64,000 bases of DNA from Demequina iriomotensis (GTDB lineage: Bacteria > Actinomycetota > Actinomycetes > Actinomycetales > Demequinaceae): assembly GCF_000971395.1 (NCBI RefSeq), contig NZ_BBME01000019.1, positions 1 through 64,000 of the forward strand. The letters run 5' to 3'. The notes under the pieces were generated by a model. That model saw only the letters and a list, made by a program, of their open reading frames with translations. It did no database searches and was not told the DNA's origin. Shown here in pieces: positions 50,148 through 61,680 of this stretch. How positions within the stretch are numbered: position 1 is the first letter of the stretch; every line of letters starts with the position of its first letter. The position numbers and the translations under genes were made by a program.

Positions 50148-50741
50148 TTACTCCGCGGCGGCCTCGGTCGGCTCGGCCTCGGCCTCGTCGGCCGCGCCGG
50201 CGCCACGCGGCACCGAGATGGTGACGATGGTGACGTCGCCGTCGGTCACGAGCTCGGAGCCCTTCGGGAGGACGACGTCCTTGGCGTGCACGACCGCACC
50301 CTCGGTGAGGCCCTCGATGGAGACCTCGAGCGACTCGGGGAGGTGGGTGGCCTCGGCGGCGACCTGGATCGAAGCGTGCTCGACCACGTGGATGGTGCCG
50401 GCGAAGGACTCGCCCGTCACGTGCACGGGGACGTCGACGGTGACCTTCTCGCCCTTGGCGACGATGAGCAGGTCGACGTGCTCGATGATGCGGCGCACGG
50501 GCTCGACCTGGACGTCCTTGGCGATGACCATCTCCGACTTGCCGTCGAGCTCGATGGTGAGGAGGGCGTTCGAGTGCTTGAGCGCCATCATCGTGTCGTG
50601 GCCGGGCAGGAAGATGTGCACCGGGTCGTTGCCGTGGCCGTAGATGACGGCGGGGATCTTGCCGGCGGCGCGCGCGCGGCGGGCGAAGCCCTTGCCGAAC
50701 TCGGTGCGCTTCTCGGCGGCGAGCGTGATCTGGTCGGACAT
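50148..50741 (-). CDS. rplY: 50S ribosomal protein L25/Ctc
   Basis: A 197-aa long-form L25 (Ctc/TL5 type): an N-terminal 5S-rRNA-binding barrel (G-K-G-F-A-R-R-A-R-A-A-G-K-I-P-A-V, then I-Y-G-H-G) and a C-terminal beta-domain ending in an acidic Ala/Glu tail. AGAGGAG precedes ATG 50741. The 2-domain form is the one typical of actinobacteria. It binds 5S rRNA and is often stress-linked. It heads the rplY-pth operon. Confidence 0.96.
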   Translation of the reverse strand: MSDQITLAAEKRTEFGKGFARRARAAGKIPAVIYGHGNDPVHIFLPGHDTMMALKHSNALLTIELDGKSEMVIAKDVQVEPVRRIIEHVDLLIVAKGEKVTVDVPVHVTGESFAGTIHVVEHASIQVAAEATHLPESLEVSIEGLTEGAVVHAKDVVLPKGSELVTDGDVTIVTISVPRGAGAADEAEAEPTEAAAE

Positions 50742-50983
50742 GCTGTTCTCCTCTTACGTCAGATGGGGCCAAGGCAAGGCAGGCGACACGCATCTGCCGC
50801 GTCGATCACGGAGAGCCCGAGGGCCTCCCTCGCCGAGGAACCGGACAACTGTACCTGGGACACGGGACGATGCGCCAGTCGGCGGCGCGCGCCCACCCGG
50901 GGGCGCCGCTCGCGTCTGCCAGACTCCTCCCAACCGAACGCGCCACGGCCTCGTTCTGAGGGCATGACCTGGGGGACACGACG

Positions 50984-51523
50984 ATGACCGTCACGTGGGA
51001 GCCGATGCTCCACGAGCTCGCGAGCCAGCGCATGGGCCGGCTGCTCGCGTTCGCGACCATGCTGGCCGGACCGAGCCTCGCGGACGACCTGGTGCAGGAC
51101 GCCGTGGTCGCGGTGTTCTCGAGGAACCGCCGCTTCGACAGCCTCCCGCAGGCCGAGCAGTACGTGCGCCGAGCCATCGCGACCCGCTACATCGACTCGC
51201 TGCGCAAGGACAAGGCCGACCGCGAGCGCATGCGCCGCTACGCCGCCGGGGAGCTGCTCCCCGATCCGACCGACCGCGTCGCGTCCGCCGACGCGGTGGA
51301 CGATGCGCTGGCGCAGCTCCCCCCGCGGGTCCGGGCCTGCGTGGTGCTGAGGCACCTCGAGGACCTGTCCGTGCGCGAGACCGCGCACACGTTGGGTCTG
51401 TCGGAGGGCGCCGTGAAGCGCTACGTCTCGGACGGCCTGCGGACCATGAACGCCTACCTGGGCACCGAGCTGCGGGACGTCGAGACCGAGACCGCCCCCA
51501 TGACCGAGAGGGGCGCCCGATGA
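50984..51523 (+). CDS. ECF-type RNA polymerase sigma factor
   Basis: A 179-aa group IV sigma factor. Region 2: L-A-D-D-L-V-Q-D-A-V-V-A-V-F (about 31-44) and Q-Y-V-R-R-A-I-A-T-R-Y-I-D-S-L-R (about 62-77). Region 4: L-P-P-R-V-R-A-C-V-V-L-R-H-L-E-D-L-S-V-R-E-T-A with the helix-turn-helix L-G-L-S-E-G-A-V-K-R-Y-V. Its stop overlaps the next gene as ATGA, the usual sigma/anti-sigma coupling. The signal and regulon are unknown; it resembles the SigE-like/ECF41-free small actinobacterial class. Confidence 0.92.
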   Translation: MTVTWEPMLHELASQRMGRLLAFATMLAGPSLADDLVQDAVVAVFSRNRRFDSLPQAEQYVRRAIATRYIDSLRKDKADRERMRRYAAGELLPDPTDRVASADAVDDALAQLPPRVRACVVLRHLEDLSVRETAHTLGLSEGAVKRYVSDGLRTMNAYLGTELRDVETETAPMTERGAR

Positions 51524-52923
51524 GCGAGCTCCGCGACATCCTCCACCAGCGTCACCACGAGATGGCCGCGTCCCTGCGCGACGCCCCCGAGTTCGACGAG
51601 GCCGCCGCCACCCGCGCGGTGCGCACGCATCGGCGCGGACGCGTGGTGGTCATGAGCTCGAGCTCGCTGGCCGCCGCCGCGGTCATCGCCTCCGGGACCT
51701 GGCTGCTGCTCGCTCCCGCGGACCCGGTGGTCGCGCCGGCCTGGACCCCGTCGCCCTCCCCCTCGGTGTCGGTGTCTCCGACCTCGCCCGCCTCGCCCGC
51801 CCCGGAGCCCTCCGCCTCGCCGTCGGGAACGGCTGAGTCCGAGGCGGACCCGTCTGTGCCGCTCGTGACCGGCGACGACGTCGCGGTGCTCGAGCGGCTC
51901 ATGAACCCCACGACGGGCGAGACGTGGCACGAGCCTGTCGAGGTCGACGTCCCGGCGGGAGTCGAGGCGACCGACCACCGCATCTACCTCGAGGTGGGCG
52001 CACGCGCCGACGCGGCCATCGTGGCGGCGGTCACCACGTATGACTCGTTCTACACGACCGAGGGCTTCCAGGTGGTGGCGCTGCTCGAGGTCGACGGGTC
52101 GGGCACGCGTCAGATCGTGTGCCCCAGCACCCGCGCGGACGACATGTGCGTCGGCGACACCGAGATCGCGGGTGCCGCCGAGGACCGCGAGACGCACTAC
52201 GACAGCCTCACCTACCCCCGGAGCGTGACGCCTGCGGCGGCGTGGACCATCGCGACCGGCACCCTGGATCCGAGCACCCATGGGGGGACCGCGCTCGGCT
52301 GGGCGTCGTTGGCCGCCGGCGCGTACGCGGTCCTGCCGGACGGCACCGCCTCCACGTCCGTCCGCACGGACCAGACGCGCACCGAGATCGCCGAGCTCGG
52401 CGGTTCGACGCTGGTCGCGCTCGAGACCCCGGGAGAGGTCGAGGGCACGGTCGAGGTGCATTACGCGATCGACACCCCGCTGGGCACCCGCGTGCAGGTG
52501 GGCCCCGCGACGGCCGGCTACGGCGCCGGCGCGGTGACCTGGACCGATGGCGTCGACACGTTCGCGCACCCGGACGGCTGGGGCGTCGACGGCGTGGCCC
52601 GCCCGAACGAACCCTGCTGGGGCGGCCACGAGATGCTCGATGCCGCGCATGACGCGTCCCGGTGGACCCTCGCCGGCGAGAGCTCCGCGGGCACGGACGT
52701 CTACGTGCCGGCGGACTCCTCGAACGAGCTCGCGCGCCGGATCTTCGAGTTCGAGCGGGACCGCTCCTACGGCGAGCTCGTCGACCCGATCTACGTCTAC
52801 CCGTACGAGACGTTCCAGGAGTTCCTCGACACGCGCTCGCTTTTCACATGGCAGCGGGGCGATGGGGCCTGGGTGCTGGGGATCGACTCGTTCGCCGGCA
52901 TGCGCTACTACGAGTGCGTCTGA
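51520..52923 (+). CDS. Large membrane-anchored partner of the ECF sigma factor
   Basis: A 467-aa bitopic protein. A cytoplasmic N-terminus of about 40 residues (M-S-E-L-R-D-I-L-H-Q-R-H-H-E-M) precedes one transmembrane helix (about 44-66). A Ser/Pro linker and a large secreted beta-rich domain with about five cysteines (C-P-S-T-R, D-M-C-V-G, P-C-W-G-G-H, Y-E-C-V) follow. It lacks the His-x3-Cys-x2-Cys zinc anti-sigma motif. Its place and ATGA coupling suggest an atypical anti-sigma factor or sensor in which the cytoplasmic stub binds the sigma and the outer domain reads a signal. It could instead be a sigma target. Confidence 0.75.
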   Translation: MSELRDILHQRHHEMAASLRDAPEFDEAAATRAVRTHRRGRVVVMSSSSLAAAAVIASGTWLLLAPADPVVAPAWTPSPSPSVSVSPTSPASPAPEPSASPSGTAESEADPSVPLVTGDDVAVLERLMNPTTGETWHEPVEVDVPAGVEATDHRIYLEVGARADAAIVAAVTTYDSFYTTEGFQVVALLEVDGSGTRQIVCPSTRADDMCVGDTEIAGAAEDRETHYDSLTYPRSVTPAAAWTIATGTLDPSTHGGTALGWASLAAGAYAVLPDGTASTSVRTDQTRTEIAELGGSTLVALETPGEVEGTVEVHYAIDTPLGTRVQVGPATAGYGAGAVTWTDGVDTFAHPDGWGVDGVARPNEPCWGGHEMLDAAHDASRWTLAGESSAGTDVYVPADSSNELARRIFEFERDRSYGELVDPIYVYPYETFQEFLDTRSLFTWQRGDGAWVLGIDSFAGMRYYECV

Positions 52924-52933
52924 TCGCGACAGG

Positions 52934-53985
52934 TCATCCCGCGCGGAACCACCGGTGCACCGCCGCCTCGAAGCGGTCCTCGAACTCCGTGTCGTCGTGG
53001 CGGCTGCGCAGCCAGCCGACGAAGTCGCCTCCGACGATGCGGTCCAGCTCGGCGCGGCACGCTGCGGGCTGCGTGACGGCGCGCACCAGCAGCTCCTCCG
53101 CCTCGGCGGCGTCGCGGTAGAGGTACGGGTAGCCGTCGGGAAGGATCGCGCGCGCCCAGGGCCGATCGGGCAGCACCCCGATCGCGCCGGCGACCATCGC
53201 CTCGACGTACTCGAGGCCGTATGACTCGTCCCGCGCGGTCGCGAGGAACGCCGTGGTGCGGGCGAGCCGGTAGTAGTAGTCCTCACGGGTCGCGGTGAGC
53301 GGGCCCACCCACGCCCAGTCCTTGCGCGACAGCCGGATCGCCATCTCCGAGATGAGGTGCGACTCCTGCAGGCGCATCTCCACCTGGATGGGGGTGCGCC
53401 GGCGGACGCGCTCGACCACGTCGAGGAACAGCTGGGGCTGCTTGCGCTCCGACAGGCGGATCGCCGGGTAGAGCACCACGGGCACCGCCGGCTCCTCGCG
53501 CGGCTGCACGTGCTCGAGCCGGATGCCCAGGTTCGCCCAGTCGATGCGCGCCCGCTCGGCGAGCTGCGGCACGGTGAGCGAGGAGATGATCTCCCGCACC
53601 TCGGTGGCCGTGCGCAGCGAGTTCGCGAACGTGGGGAACAGCGCGCAGGACAGCGCGAGCGAGGCGCGCTGGACGGGATGCGTGAACTGCGACGTGTTCC
53701 ACCACACGAAGTTCATGAGGCGCGGCTCCGCGCCGCCCGCGGCGAGCGTGCGCCACACCGCGGGCGAGCCGAGCACGTCCATGTTCACCACGACCGTCTC
53801 GCGCGGGTCGACCAGCTCGAGCGGCACCACGTCGAAGCCGTCCGCGCGCTGCGCGCGGGGCCCGACCAGCGCCGCCCCGGGGAACAGCCGCTGGAGGCGG
53901 CGCACCAGGGTGGCGCCCGCATCGTGCCCCGCGACGCGACCCTCCGCGACGGTGACGCCGTCGCAGAGGATCGCGAGGGCGGCCA

Positions 53986-53986
<1 letters not shown>
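52934..53986 (-). CDS. GT-B-fold glycosyltransferase
   Basis: A 350-aa glycosyltransferase, probably family GT4-like. The N-terminal half has a nucleotide-fold V-V-V-N-M-D-V-L-G and a tract M-N-F-V-W-W-N-T-S. The C-terminal half has the donor-site pattern A-R-D-E-S-Y-G-L-E-Y-V-E-A-M-V-A-G-A-I-G-V-L-P (E-x7-E). A lower-copy conserved R-L-S-E-R-K-Q-P and Y-L-Y-R-D follow. The acceptor is unknown. It starts at ATG 53986, sharing TGATG with the pyrophosphatase stop, so the two are translationally coupled. Confidence 0.85.
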
Positions 53987-56487
<2,501 letters not shown>

Positions 56488-56579
56488 TTGTCTTACCCCT
56501 GGGAGATCACGGTCTCGGGGACCTTCTCGCAGGCTAGGGCGGGACGATGCGCGGGTTGCGTGACCAAGGACCCAGGCGC

Positions 56580-56609
56580 GGGACGATGCGCGGTTCCGCG
56601 CATCGTCCC
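56580..56609. repeat. Perfect hairpin built from the GACGATGCG motif
   Basis: GGGACGATGCGCGG (56580-56593) and CCGCGCATCGTCCC (56596-56609) pair perfectly around TT. It sits between hppA and the alcohol dehydrogenase and could terminate the upstream minus-strand gene or be a stand-alone copy of the iterated motif. Confidence 0.6.
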
Positions 56610-56645
56610 ATCGCCCCTCGCGCGCCCCCGCGCCACCCGCGCCAC

Positions 56646-56720
56646 AAGTCACGGATCACGGGCATCGCGGGCGCCGATCACGCACGGCCCGGCACCCCAC
56701 CGCCTCGTCAGCCGTGACTT
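56646..56720. repeat. 75-bp inverted repeat
   Basis: AAGTCACGG (56646-56654) and CCGTGACTT (56712-56720) pair perfectly over 9 bp around a GC-rich interior with partial internal pairing (CACGG...GCCGTG). Layout as in the other intergenic repeats; arms unrelated. It lies just past the alcohol dehydrogenase stop. Confidence 0.5.
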
Positions 56721-56752
56721 ATCGCAGCGGGTGGGCGGCGCCGTCCGAGCGC

Positions 56753-57790
56753 TCAGTCGAAGGTGACGACCACCTTCTCGGCCGCGCCGGGAGTCGCCGC
56801 GAGCTCGAGCGCCTCGAGCACCCGCGACGCGGGCAGCTGGTGGCTGACGATCGGCGCGAAGCGCTGCCAGTGGTCGACGATGTCCTCGGTCACCTCGAAG
56901 ATCTCGGTCGGGTAGCCCATCGACAGCGCGATGGTGAGCTCGGTGGTGAGCAGCCCGCCCAGGTCGAGCTCGACGGGCTTCTTGTGGACGCCGACGATCG
57001 ACAGGCGCGCGCCCGCCTTCGCGGAGGCGGCGACGGTCGCGATCACCGGGGCGGCACCCGCGGCGTCGATGTAGACGTCGGTGTCGGGACGTGCGCCGCG
57101 CACGAAGCTGCGGGGCGCCTCGCCGTGCAGCTCGAGGAGGCGGGCGGTCACGTCCTCGGCCGAGGAGTCGATCACCGCGTCCACGCCGATCCTCAGCGCG
57201 GTCTCGAGCCGATGCGCCTGCAGGTCGACCACCACCACGTGCGCGACGCCGCGCAGTTTGAGCGACAGCGCCGCGCCGAGCCCGATCGGACCCGCACCGA
57301 AGACCACGGCCTTCTCCCCCGCCGTCGCGCCCGAGCGGTTGACTGCGTGCCGCGCGACCGCCATCGGCTCGTTGAGCGCCGCGACCTCCCAGGGCACCTC
57401 CGCCGGGATCACCTTGACCTGGACACCCTCGCGTGCGTCCGTGATGAGCAAGTACCCGGACAGCGCACCCTGCGCACCGCCGGAGCCGATGATGCCGTCC
57501 GCGGACGCCATCGGGTTGACCACCACGTGGTCGCCGATCGCGAGTCCTTCGACGCTGTCGCCCACGGCGACGATCTCGCCGGCAGGCTCGTGCCCGAGCG
57601 GCGTCGCCCCCTGGCGGGGCGGGATGCCGCCGTACGTCGTGTACATCGCGTCCGAGCCGCAGATGCCGCACGCGCGCACCTTCACGAGGACATCGGCGGG
57701 GCCGGGCTGCGGGACCGCGGCGTCGACGAGGCCCACCGTGCCCGGGCCGGTGACGTGGACGGCCGACATGGTCGCGGCGATGGTCTCCAT
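56753..57790 (-). CDS. Zinc-binding alcohol dehydrogenase (MDR family)
   Basis: A 345-aa medium-chain dehydrogenase, likely acting on a polyol or secondary alcohol. The catalytic zinc site is in C-G-I-C-G-S-D (about 40-46) with G-H-E-P-A-G-E. The Rossmann motif is V-F-G-A-G-P-I-G-L-G. The four-cysteine structural-zinc loop is missing (A-D-G-I-I-G-S-G-G-A in its place). GGAGGGAG precedes ATG 57790. It is divergent from a LacI-type repressor with a palindrome between, so induction by its substrate sugar alcohol is likely. Confidence 0.9.
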   Translation of the reverse strand: METIAATMSAVHVTGPGTVGLVDAAVPQPGPADVLVKVRACGICGSDAMYTTYGGIPPRQGATPLGHEPAGEIVAVGDSVEGLAIGDHVVVNPMASADGIIGSGGAQGALSGYLLITDAREGVQVKVIPAEVPWEVAALNEPMAVARHAVNRSGATAGEKAVVFGAGPIGLGAALSLKLRGVAHVVVVDLQAHRLETALRIGVDAVIDSSAEDVTARLLELHGEAPRSFVRGARPDTDVYIDAAGAAPVIATVAASAKAGARLSIVGVHKKPVELDLGGLLTTELTIALSMGYPTEIFEVTEDIVDHWQRFAPIVSHQLPASRVLEALELAATPGAAEKVVVTFD

Positions 57791-57848
57791 GGGAGCTCCC
57801 TCCGTACGACGGCGCGCGCCCGGGGATGCATCGGCCGTGCCACGTCGC

Positions 57849-57864
57849 ACTAATTCGAATTAGT
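57849..57864. promoter_or_regulatory. LacI-family operator between adh and its regulator
   Basis: ACTAATTCGAATTAGT is a perfect 16-bp palindrome with a central CG, the usual LacI-family pattern. It is AT-rich in GC-rich DNA. TAGCAT (57874-57879) downstream is a candidate -10 for the regulator; the adh promoter would lie on the other side. Confidence 0.75.
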
Positions 57865-57906
57865 AGTGCCCGCTAGCATAGGACCAAAGGCCTAGGAGGG
57901 GAAACG

Positions 57907-58821
57907 ATGGCGGCAGCGCGGGCCACGATGCGGGACGTGGCGACGGCGGCCGGAGTGTCCCCCGCGACCGTGAGCTTCGTGCTCAACGGCGCGCGCGGCC
58001 AGACCATCTCGGGTGATACCCAGGCGCGCGTGAAGGCGGCGGCCGAGCGGCTCGGCTACCGGCCGCACGGCCTCGCGCGGGCGCTTCGCGAGGGCGCCGC
58101 CCGCGTCGTGGTCCTCGACACCGCGGGGATCCCCCACGGCCCGTCGCTCGAGGCCTTCACGCAAGGGCTCGGCGAGGCGCTCGCTGCGCACGACCACGCG
58201 CTGCTGGTGCACCCCACCGGCGGCGCCGACATCGCGAGCACGGTGCGCGCGATCGCGCCGCGCGCCGTCATCGACCTCGCCTCCCTCTACGGCGACCACC
58301 GGGCGGACCTCGACGACGGCGGCTGGGCCTACGGGCTCGCGGCGCACGCGGGCGTGCAGGTCGAGCACCTGGTCGCGCGCGGCCACACGAGCATCGCGGT
58401 CGCGGTGCCGCCGGAGCCCGCGGCGATGACCGCGCGCCGTGTCGCGCACGTGCGGGCGGCGGCCGAGGCCGCGGGCGCGACCGCGCGGCCGGTGACCGTG
58501 CCGGGCGATCCGGCCGGGGCCGTCGAGGCCGTGCGCACCGTGCGCGCGGACCCGTGGCCGGCCACCGCGGTCGCGGCCTACGACGACCTCACAGGCCTGC
58601 GGGTCCTCGCCGCCATGCGCGAGCTGGGCATCACGCCCGCGGAGCTGGCCGTCATCGGCTTCGACGCGACCGAGGCCGCCGCGCTGGCGACGCCCTCGCT
58701 CACCACCGTCGCGATCGACGCGGCGGCGCACGGGCGCGCCGCCGCGCTGCGCGCGCTCGGGCTCGAGCCCGGCGCGGAGGCGCCGCCGCGCGCCGTCGTC
58801 ATCCCCGGCGCGACCGCATAG
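57907..58821 (+). CDS. LacI-family transcriptional regulator
   Basis: A 304-aa repressor. The N-terminal helix-turn-helix M-R-D-V-A-T-A-A-G-V-S-P-A-T-V-S-F-V-L-N (8-27) and hinge L-G-Y-R-P-H-G-L-A-R-A-L (about 50-61) are typical, followed by the two-lobe effector domain with V-I-G-F-D-A-T-E. CTAGGAGGGG precedes ATG 57907. It probably represses the divergent dehydrogenase through the ACTAATT palindrome. Confidence 0.93.
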   Translation: MAAARATMRDVATAAGVSPATVSFVLNGARGQTISGDTQARVKAAAERLGYRPHGLARALREGAARVVVLDTAGIPHGPSLEAFTQGLGEALAAHDHALLVHPTGGADIASTVRAIAPRAVIDLASLYGDHRADLDDGGWAYGLAAHAGVQVEHLVARGHTSIAVAVPPEPAAMTARRVAHVRAAAEAAGATARPVTVPGDPAGAVEAVRTVRADPWPATAVAAYDDLTGLRVLAAMRELGITPAELAVIGFDATEAAALATPSLTTVAIDAAAHGRAAALRALGLEPGAEAPPRAVVIPGATA

Positions 58822-58835
58822 GGACCTCCGGACGC

Positions 58836-58869
58836 GACGATGCGCGGGTCGCTCGACCCGCGCATCGTC
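58836..58869. terminator. Bidirectional terminator (lacI / prs)
   Basis: A perfect 15-bp stem (GACGATGCGCGGGTC 58836-58850; 58855-58869) closes on GCTC between convergent genes. It is again made from GACGATGCG. Confidence 0.75.
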
Positions 58870-58886
58870 CCGTCAGTCGGGTGCGG

Positions 58887-59867
58887 TCAGGCGTGACCGT
58901 CGAAGAGCGACGTCACCGAGCCGTCGTCGAAGACCTCGCGCACCGCGCGCGCGATGAGCGGCGCGATCGACAGGATGGTGAGCTTGTCGAACTGCTTCTC
59001 CTCGGGCACGGGCAGCGTGTCCGTGATGACCACCTCGGAGACGCCCGAGTTCGAGAGGCGCTCGACCGCGGGGCCCGAGAGCAGGCCGTGGGTCGAGGCG
59101 ACGATGACGTCCTTCGCGCCGTTCTCGAACAGCGCCTCCGCGGCCTGCACGATGGTGCCGCCGGTGTCGATCATGTCGTCGACCAGAACGCAGGTGCGGC
59201 CCTTGACCTCACCGACGAGCTCGTGGACCTTGACCTGGTTGGGGACCGAGGGGTCGCGACGCTTGTGGATGATCGCGAGCGGGGCGCCCAGGTGGTCCGA
59301 CCACTGGTCGGCGAGGCGCACGCGGCCCGCGTCGGGGGACACGATGGTGAGGTTGCCCGGCGAGACGCGGGACTTCACGTAGTCCGCGAGGAGCGGCATC
59401 GCCCAGAGGTGGTCGACGGGGCCGTCGAAGAAGCCCTGGATCTGCGCGGTGTGCAGGTCCACCGACATCACGCGGTCCGCGCCGGCGGTCTTGAACAGGT
59501 CCGCCATGAGGCGCGCCGAGATCGGCTCGCGGCCCTTGTGCTTCTTGTCCTGACGCGCGTAGCCGTACATGGGGATGATGATCGTGATGCGCTTCGCGGA
59601 GGCGCGCTTCATCGCGTCGATCATGATGAGCTGCTCCATGATCGCCTCGTTGATGGGCGCCGCGTGCGACTGCAGGACGAACGCGTCCGCGCCGCGCACC
59701 GACTCGCCGAAGCGCACGTAGAGCTCGCCGTTCGCGAACGTGTAGGCCGTGGTCGGCAGGAGGTCGATCCCGAGGTGCTCGGCCACCGCCTCGGCGAGCT
59801 CGGGGTGCGCCCGACCGCTCGCGAGGACGAGTCGGCGCTCGCTCGGGTTCGAGATCACGGCATTCAT
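58887..59867 (-). CDS. prs: Ribose-phosphate pyrophosphokinase (PRPP synthetase)
   Basis: A 326-aa class I PRPP synthetase. ATP site N-G-E-L-Y-V-R-F (about 47-54), catalytic flexible loop region R-Q-D-K-K-H-K-G-R-E-P-I-S-A-R, V-D-L-H-T-A-Q-I-Q-G-F-F, and the PRPP motif V-L-V-D-D-M-I-D-T-G-G-T (about 223-234). ATG 59867 overlaps the glmU stop (ATGA), the conserved actinobacterial glmU-prs pair. It supplies PRPP for nucleotide, His and Trp synthesis. Confidence 0.97.
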   Translation of the reverse strand: MNAVISNPSERRLVLASGRAHPELAEAVAEHLGIDLLPTTAYTFANGELYVRFGESVRGADAFVLQSHAAPINEAIMEQLIMIDAMKRASAKRITIIIPMYGYARQDKKHKGREPISARLMADLFKTAGADRVMSVDLHTAQIQGFFDGPVDHLWAMPLLADYVKSRVSPGNLTIVSPDAGRVRLADQWSDHLGAPLAIIHKRRDPSVPNQVKVHELVGEVKGRTCVLVDDMIDTGGTIVQAAEALFENGAKDVIVASTHGLLSGPAVERLSNSGVSEVVITDTLPVPEEKQFDKLTILSIAPLIARAVREVFDDGSVTSLFDGHA

Positions 59868-61426
59868 GCTTCTCCCTTGTGCTCGGCGGCGGTGGCCGCT
59901 CGCTCCTCCTGTGCCCCCGACGATAGTCCGCGGGCCACATCCTCGTCCTGCGCTGCACGCGCGGCGGCGGCGGACGGCGTCCCCGGCCTGCGCCGCTCGA
60001 CCCAGCCGTCGACCACCCGCTGCTGCACGGCGTTGAGCGCGAGCGCCCCGGCGGGCACGTCGCGGCGGATGGTCGCGCCGGCGCCGGTGTACGCGCCGTC
60101 GCCGATCTCGACGGGCGCGATGAGCGTGTTGTCCGAGCCGATGCGCACGTGGTCGCCCACGCGCGAGCTCGACTTCGCGACGCCGTCGTAGTTGACGAAG
60201 ATGGTGCCGGCTCCCACGTTGGAGTGCTCGCCGACGGTGGCGTCTCCCACGTAGCTGAGGTGCGGGACCTTGGAGTGGGCGCCGATGGTCGCGTTCTTGG
60301 TCTCGACGAACGCGCCGATCTTGCCCTTCTCCCCCAGCACCGTGCCGGGGCGCAGGTAGGTGAAGGGACCGACCGTGGCCTTCGCGGCGATGCGAGCGCC
60401 CGAGCCGTGCACGCGGGTCACGGTCGCGCCGGCGCCGACCTCGACGTCGGTGAGCGTGGAGTCGGGGCCCACGGTCGCCCCGGCGCCGATGCGCGTCGCG
60501 CCGTGCAGCTGGGTCCCGGGCAGCAGGGTGACGTCGGCCTCGAGGGTGACGTCCACGTCGATCCAGGTGGTGGCCGGATCGACGACGGTCACGCCGGCGC
60601 GCATCCAGGCCTCGACGATGCGCCGGTTGAGCGCGGCTCCGGCCGAGGCGAGCTGCACGCGGTCGTTGACGCCCTCGACGGCCGCGGCGTCGGGGGCGAC
60701 CATCGCGCCCACGCGGCCGCCCGCCTCGCGTGCGAGCGCCAGGACGTCCGTGAGGTAGAGCTCGCCCTGCGCGTTGTCGGTGGTGAGCCGCTCGAGCGCC
60801 TCGCGCAGGTGAGCCGCGTCGAAGACGTAGATGCCGGCGTTGATCTCGGCAATCGCCCGCTCGGCCGCGGTCGCGTCCTTGTGCTCGACGATGCGCGTGA
60901 CGGCGCCCGCCTGGTCGCGGACGATGCGCCCGTAGCCGGTCGCGTCGGGCACCTGGGCGGTGAGCACCGTGACGGCGTTGCCCTGCGACGCGTGCGCCTC
61001 GACGAGCGAGCCGAGCAGCGCGCCGTCGACGAGCGGGACGTCGCCGCTCGTGACCACGATCGAACCCTGGACGCGGCTGTCGAGGTGCGCCTGGTCGGCG
61101 CCGCCCGCCGCGACGGCGGCGGCGACGGTGGTCGCGTCGAGCGTGGACAGGCCGCAGCGGACCGCGCTGCCGGTCCCCGGCACCGCGTCCTGATCGGCGA
61201 CCAGCACATGCGGCGCGGCGGCGGTCACGTGGGCGGCCACGGCCTCGCGCTCGTGACGGACGACCACGACGGTGCGGCCGGGATCGAGCTCGGCGGCCGC
61301 GGCGAGCGCATGCGCGACGAGCGACCGGCCGGCGATGCGGTGCAGCACCTTCGGGGTGGCCGACCTCATGCGGGTACCAGCCCCTGCGGCCAGGATCATC
61401 ACGGCTGCGGGTGGAGTCGGGGTCAC
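59864..61426 (-). CDS. glmU: Bifunctional UDP-GlcNAc pyrophosphorylase / GlcN-1-P acetyltransferase
   Basis: A 520-aa GlmU that acetylates glucosamine-1-phosphate and then uridylates it to UDP-GlcNAc for peptidoglycan. The N-terminal transferase has L-A-A-G-A-G-T-R-M (12-20), S-G-D-V-P-L and E-I-N-A-G-I-Y; the C-terminal left-handed beta-helix begins near 270 with hexapeptides such as I-G-A-G-A-T-V-G-P-D and ends V-G-A-G-T-I-F-V-N-Y-D-G. GTG 61426 is used. An Ala/Glu-rich tail (about 480-520) is an actinobacterial extension. It shares ATGA with prs. Confidence 0.96.
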   Translation of the reverse strand: MTPTPPAAVMILAAGAGTRMRSATPKVLHRIAGRSLVAHALAAAAELDPGRTVVVVRHEREAVAAHVTAAAPHVLVADQDAVPGTGSAVRCGLSTLDATTVAAAVAAGGADQAHLDSRVQGSIVVTSGDVPLVDGALLGSLVEAHASQGNAVTVLTAQVPDATGYGRIVRDQAGAVTRIVEHKDATAAERAIAEINAGIYVFDAAHLREALERLTTDNAQGELYLTDVLALAREAGGRVGAMVAPDAAAVEGVNDRVQLASAGAALNRRIVEAWMRAGVTVVDPATTWIDVDVTLEADVTLLPGTQLHGATRIGAGATVGPDSTLTDVEVGAGATVTRVHGSGARIAAKATVGPFTYLRPGTVLGEKGKIGAFVETKNATIGAHSKVPHLSYVGDATVGEHSNVGAGTIFVNYDGVAKSSSRVGDHVRIGSDNTLIAPVEIGDGAYTGAGATIRRDVPAGALALNAVQQRVVDGWVERRRPGTPSAAAARAAQDEDVARGLSSGAQEERAATAAEHKGEA

Positions 61427-61536
61427 ACGATCTCCTCACGTGGCGGACCCCCGGCGGGGGCTGACGGCTGGACCCGGCCAGTCTAGTCGGCGCGGGACCA
61501 CCACGACGCCGCGCAGGGTCCCGGGCGTGCCCGCCG

Positions 61537-61608
61537 CTCCGCCCAGAGGATTCGAACCTCTACCGCAGGGCTCCAAAGGCCCGCATGCTGCCGTTACACC
61601 AGGGCGGA
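61537..61608 (-). tRNA. tRNA-Gln (UUG)
   Basis: The transcript runs from 61608 to 61537. Acceptor TCCGCCC/GGGCGGA, anticodon loop CTTTGGA (anticodon UUG, decoding CAA), T arm with TTCGAAT, and a G discriminator as expected for Gln. No CCA is encoded. It sits between glmU and a divergent TetR gene, as in many actinobacteria. Confidence 0.95.
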
Positions 61609-61680
61609 ACTGGCACGGCTCACACGAGGCTCGCCGCACCCGGGCGTCAAGTCTGCCAGGATTCACGGCACACTTGAGCC

